Part shown: positions 43,455 to 46,028 of the stretch, piece after piece
Numbering within the stretch: position 1 is the stretch's first letter
Layout of the letters: every line of letters starts with the position of its first letter
Translations under genes and position numbers: made by a program
DNA from: Candidatus Heimdallarchaeota archaeon
GTDB taxonomy: Archaea > Asgardarchaeota > Heimdallarchaeia > Heimdallarchaeales > Heimdallarchaeaceae
Direction: 5' to 3'
Length of the DNA: 46,028 bases
Assembly: GCA_021399395.1 (NCBI GenBank)
Contig: JAAFKJ010000119.1
Location: 1-46,028, forward strand
The notes under the pieces: model-generated
What the model was told of the DNA's origin: nothing
Databases searched by the model: none
What the model saw: the letters and a program-made list of their open reading frames with translations, nothing else

Positions 43455-43823
43455 TTAGAATGTAAACACTAGATCTGCTTCAAGTGCTTCGGTAATTGTA
43501 TACATTCCGCCTACTATATCGTCAACTTCTTCAATGAAATCTTCTCTTTTCAGGCCATACCTTTCCAATGAAGGGCTGCAAACATATATTTTAGCACCAA
43601 ATTCCTTTGCTTCGCGAACTAACTCAAGATAAGTCATCTTTCCAGTGCCTGATGTAATTCTTTCTGCGTTTCCTTTCTTAAGTAATAACCCACCCGCCAT
43701 AGTATAGATTAATTGTACATCAGTATCAAGTGTTGTAGATAAAGTGGCTAAGTGTAGTGGAGGTTCCAGTCTATCTGGATATTCCTCTCCGAAAGTTACC
43801 ATTATCAGGATTTTTTGTGACAT
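43455..43823 (-). CDS. DsrE-family sulfurtransferase subunit
   Basis: The protein (about 122 residues) has the DsrE/F fold pattern: strand KILIMVTFGEE, helix PPLHLATLSTTL, strand VQLIYTMAGGLLL and a later AKIYVCSPSLERYGL with one Cys in the position used for persulfide carriage in DsrE-like proteins. It closes with VGGMYTITEALEADLVFTF. It probably passes sulfane sulfur between carriers together with the DsrE2 and TusA proteins of the same operon. The start was set at ATG 43823, five bases after GGTGG. The GTG at 43832 is part of that site. Nine bases separate it from the DsrE2 stop. Confidence 0.82.
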   Translation of the reverse strand: MSQKILIMVTFGEEYPDRLEPPLHLATLSTTLDTDVQLIYTMAGGLLLKKGNAERITSGTGKMTYLELVREAKEFGAKIYVCSPSLERYGLKREDFIEEVDDIVGGMYTITEALEADLVFTF

Positions 43824-43832
43824 TAAAACCAC

Positions 43833-44306
43833 CTAGATGTAAAGAGTTATGTCTGCTTCAGATGCGAACTCTAGGAAAGTAGCTGCTCCACCTACAACAC
43901 ATTCATCAATTAGTTGCTTTCGCTTGAATTTCATTACATCCATTGTCATTTGGCATGCGATCATTTCCACACCAGCTTCAATAGATAAATCCATCAATTC
44001 TTGTAATTTAGCCACATTAGCGCCTTTCATCCAACTTTTCATCATCATAGTAGCCATTCCAGTCATACCAGGTAACATTCCTACTACTTGAGGTATTGGC
44101 ATTGGCATTGCAGTTTCTCCAGCTGGAGTTATTTTTAGCTTGTTCAATTTGTTCTTCTTCAACATGTTTAAACCAAAGAATGTGAAGAATATCTTTACTT
44201 CATAATCCATAGCTGCAGCTGTACTGGCGAGAATTAAAGGAGGGTAAGCTCCAGGAATATCTGCTTTTGAAGCTATGATTGCTAATCTTTTCTTTTTTTC
44301 TGACAT
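43833..44306 (-). CDS. DsrE2-family protein
   Basis: A 157-residue protein of the DsrE2 family (COG2210 type). It has the strand KKRLAIIASKADI, the Gly/Met/Pro-rich middle (AMPMPIPQVVGMLPGM), and MIACQMTMDVMKFKRKQLID, the conserved family segment with the active Cys. DsrE2 proteins are membrane-associated sulfur carriers that often sit beside TusA and rhodanese genes. Here the neighbours are two TusA genes and an SQR-type flavoprotein. The ATG has a GAGGA site upstream. It lies eleven bases after the TusA stop. Confidence 0.9.
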   Translation of the reverse strand: MSEKKKRLAIIASKADIPGAYPPLILASTAAAMDYEVKIFFTFFGLNMLKKNKLNKLKITPAGETAMPMPIPQVVGMLPGMTGMATMMMKSWMKGANVAKLQELMDLSIEAGVEMIACQMTMDVMKFKRKQLIDECVVGGAATFLEFASEADITLYI

Positions 44307-44317
44307 TTTTATTCCTC

Positions 44318-44557
44318 TTACTTTGTTTTCTTTATAACGTATCTGTACACTCCGCCTACCTCAGACTGAGCAGCAATTTCATGTCCTGTACTTTTGGACC
44401 ATGCTTCAAAATCAGTTGCGGATCCAGGATCAGTAGCAAGAACTTCTAGAAATTCTCCGATTTCGATAGAATCAATAGCTTTCTTAGTCTTTAAAATCGG
44501 AAGTGGACAACTTAAGTTTTTTGCGTCTAGTGTTTTACTTATTTTTATTTCTGACAT
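44318..44557 (-). CDS. tusA: TusA-family sulfur carrier, copy 1
   Basis: A small (79-residue) protein with the TusA core LDAKNLSCPLPILKTKKAI (CPxP motif), GEFLEVLATDPGSATDFEAWSKSTGH and a final strand VYRYVIKK. The Cys carries persulfide. The start was placed at ATG 44557, five bases after GGTGA. The GTG at 44566 that would lengthen the protein by three residues belongs to that site. It lies ten bases after the SQR-type gene and before DsrE2. Confidence 0.93.
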   Translation of the reverse strand: MSEIKISKTLDAKNLSCPLPILKTKKAIDSIEIGEFLEVLATDPGSATDFEAWSKSTGHEIAAQSEVGGVYRYVIKKTK

Positions 44558-44567
44558 TTTTTTCACC

Positions 44568-45710
44568 TTAAAGATAGCCTTTAATTAAAAGCTTAAAATA
44601 AATACTTTTGAAGGCTTTTTTGAAAAACCCGAAAAGCAATGTGCTATGCAATCCATACTTTCTTGGAGGATGCGTATAGTTAAAGTGTAATAACATTGAT
44701 TTATTGAAAGATGTTACAATGAAACATATTGTCAAACCTTTGTATTTTGCTTTAGGTTCTTTTCCTTTAATCTCAGATACAAGGTTTTTAACCAAGATAT
44801 TCGAAGAGAAATGAGCTACAGCTCCAGATTTTGATACTGGTAAATCTGTTCCATCTCCTAAAGCATATATGTTATTATACTCTGTGTGTTTCAAAGTATA
44901 ACGATCTGTTTTTATCCATCCTTCTTTATCACCAAGTCCTGATTCAATGATAACATCTTGTCCTACATGAGGGGGAACTATTATTAAACCAGTGTATTCA
45001 ATTTCTTCACCTTCTAAAGAATATACCGTGTTTTTTTCCTTGTCCACATGATCATAATTAAAGAATGAAGTAAATTGAATGTCTCGTTTTTCGAACATTT
45101 GCTCTACTTTTTTAGCAGGTTCTGCCATTGTGAAAGCTCTAGAGAGAGGGTAAAGGAATTTTATAGTTGTTTTGTCTCTAAGTCCTTTCTTTCGAAGATA
45201 TTTATCTAAAAGAAAAGTGAATTCTATCGGTGCAGGAGGGCATTTGTATGGAACTGTAGTGGGAGTAATAACGATTGTTCCTCCTTTGAAATTTTGTAAA
45301 GCCACTTTCAGCTTTTTCACTCCATCAGGAGTATAAAAATGACAAACATTATCTCCACAAATTGCTCTTATTTGTTCTTCAGCCATTCTTGCACCTGTAG
45401 TTAAAACTAGATAGTCGTATCTGAGCTCTTCACCATTTTTCAGAATCAATTTCTGATTTTTAGGTTCAATTTTTGTTGCTTCAGTTCTTAGCCAATTAAC
45501 TCTTTTATTAAGTATCTTATCTAAAGGCTTAACTAATTTTGAAAAAGGTTTGTTTCTAAAAGGCCAAAAAACAAAATCTGGTTCGTAAACATTTTCTTCT
45601 TTAGGTTCAATAAGCAGAACTTTTGAGTCAAGTCTCTTAGTTGTTCTTGCTAAATGATTAGCTGTTGCAATTCCAGAAAAACCTCCACCAAGGACTACAA
45701 TCGTTTTCAT
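44568..45710 (-). CDS. Sulfide:quinone oxidoreductase-type flavoprotein
   Basis: The 380-residue protein has an FAD-binding GGGFSG (8-13) at the N terminus, LVLTTGA near residues 101-107, and IYALGDGTDLPVSKSGAVAHF (281-301). The Cys set fits SQR: Cys157 in YKCPPAP and Cys329 in GLTICFIVTS, with further Cys118 and Cys123. The C terminus (about 350-380) is hydrophobic and basic, fitting a membrane-binding amphipathic helix. It probably oxidises sulfide, passing electrons to quinone and sulfane sulfur to the TusA/DsrE carriers of the operon. ATG 45710 has GAGGT upstream. A broader pyridine nucleotide-disulfide oxidoreductase role cannot be excluded. Confidence 0.85.
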   Translation of the reverse strand: MKTIVVLGGGFSGIATANHLARTTKRLDSKVLLIEPKEENVYEPDFVFWPFRNKPFSKLVKPLDKILNKRVNWLRTEATKIEPKNQKLILKNGEELRYDYLVLTTGARMAEEQIRAICGDNVCHFYTPDGVKKLKVALQNFKGGTIVITPTTVPYKCPPAPIEFTFLLDKYLRKKGLRDKTTIKFLYPLSRAFTMAEPAKKVEQMFEKRDIQFTSFFNYDHVDKEKNTVYSLEGEEIEYTGLIIVPPHVGQDVIIESGLGDKEGWIKTDRYTLKHTEYNNIYALGDGTDLPVSKSGAVAHFSSNILVKNLVSEIKGKEPKAKYKGLTICFIVTSFNKSMLLHFNYTHPPRKYGLHSTLLFGFFKKAFKSIYFKLLIKGYL

Positions 45711-45719
45711 TTGTTGACC

Positions 45720-45959
45720 TCAGTGAAGTTTTTTGATTATATAACGATCATAGCCGTCTTCATTTATTATCTCAACAAGTTCATGTTGAGCCTTGTTCAA
45801 CCAAGCAGGTACATCCTTTCGAGTTCCTTCGTCGCTACTGAGAAGAGCGAGATGTTCTCCAACTTCGGTTTGTCTGATAGCTTTAATTAGTTCCATCATA
45901 GGCCCTGGGCAGAAACTACCTCGGGCGTCAATTTCTATTGCAACATTGTAGTCTGTCAT
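45720..45959 (-). CDS. tusA: TusA-family sulfur carrier, copy 2
   Basis: A 79-residue TusA-like protein with the CPxP-type motif GSFCPGPMMELIKAI, then EVGEHLALLSSDEGTRKDVPAWLNK and YDRYIIKKLH. Pro-Gly-Pro in the motif (CPGP) differs from CPLP of copy 1, and the two share little sequence beyond the fold, so they probably serve different partners. The start was set at ATG 45959 after a GTGA site five bases upstream; the GTG 45968 is part of that site. It is the first gene of the leftward operon, ten bases before the SQR-type gene. A TAAAAACGG box (about 46003-46012) lies upstream, a plausible promoter. Confidence 0.9.
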   Translation of the reverse strand: MTDYNVAIEIDARGSFCPGPMMELIKAIRQTEVGEHLALLSSDEGTRKDVPAWLNKAQHELVEIINEDGYDRYIIKKLH

Positions 45960-46002
45960 ATTATTCACAATTGCGTTCGATTATGACACAATTATGCACA
46001 TC

Positions 46003-46012
46003 CGTTTTTAAG
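46003..46012 (-). promoter_or_regulatory. Possible TATA box for the sulfur operon
   Basis: On the minus strand TTAAAAACGG lies about 45 bases before ATG 45959, leaving room for a short leader with the GTGA site. The window ends soon after, so further upstream signals cannot be judged. Confidence 0.35.
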
Positions 46013-46028
46013 GCTTTTTCTCTGGCTA

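Noticed and set aside
1..46028. CRISPR arrays, insertion sequences, integrases, tRNA and rRNA genes
   Set aside because: No direct-repeat/spacer array, transposase or integrase motif, or tRNA-like cloverleaf with a T-loop sequence was seen on either strand.

Overview
The window is AT-rich archaeal DNA, most likely from an Asgard archaeon. The A-type ATPase locus, the KxDG archaeal DNA ligase, TATA-like boxes about 25-30 bases before start codons and GGTGA-type ribosome binding sites make it archaeal. A Ras/Rab-type small GTPase, a profilin-like small protein, a GIFT-domain (IFT52/GldG-type) protein, a C2H2 zinc finger and many TPR or coiled-coil proteins point to Asgard. The class cannot be set from this window, and no rRNA or tRNA gene was seen.

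Layout. 1-858 is the 3' end of a surface protein with a PKD-like domain. 938-9356 holds RidA, an agmatinase-like ureohydrolase, a large PRC-barrel-like protein, the profilin-like protein, a DUF167 protein, an unknown helical protein, DNA ligase and the GIFT-domain protein. 9556-13711 holds a ParA/MinD ATPase, a 510-base gap with a probable structured RNA, two tandem zinc-ribbon membrane proteins and a HAD hydrolase. 13723-22975 is a complete but rearranged A-type ATPase locus (H, C, K, I, E, D, B, A, F), with a UspA-like gene inside the main operon. Subunits C and F lie on the opposite strand, and the H and C start codons overlap head to head.

22959-29804 has a macrodomain protein, a GNAT enzyme, a TPR protein, an acyl-CoA ligase and a 921-residue unknown. 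30065-33766 has an 873-residue protein, which joins a degenerate CofD-like domain to a winged helix and a C2H2 finger, and another unknown. 33771-38947 runs leftward: an N-succinylamino acid racemase/OSB synthase type enzyme with its likely partner acyltransferase, two long unknown proteins and the small GTPase. 39046-40595 is a small-peptide plus radical SAM/SPASM pair that looks like a RiPP cassette. A DUF123 protein, a TPR protein and a possible GAP1-like protein follow. 43037-45959 is a leftward sulfur-trafficking operon (TusA, sulfide:quinone oxidoreductase type flavoprotein, TusA, DsrE2, DsrE, HTH regulator).

The most interesting items are the CofD/winged-helix/C2H2 fusion, the SPASM cassette, the GIFT-domain protein, the structured intergenic RNA that carries the anti-Shine-Dalgarno sequence, and the ATPase locus architecture. 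All family assignments come from reading motifs by eye, without database searches.
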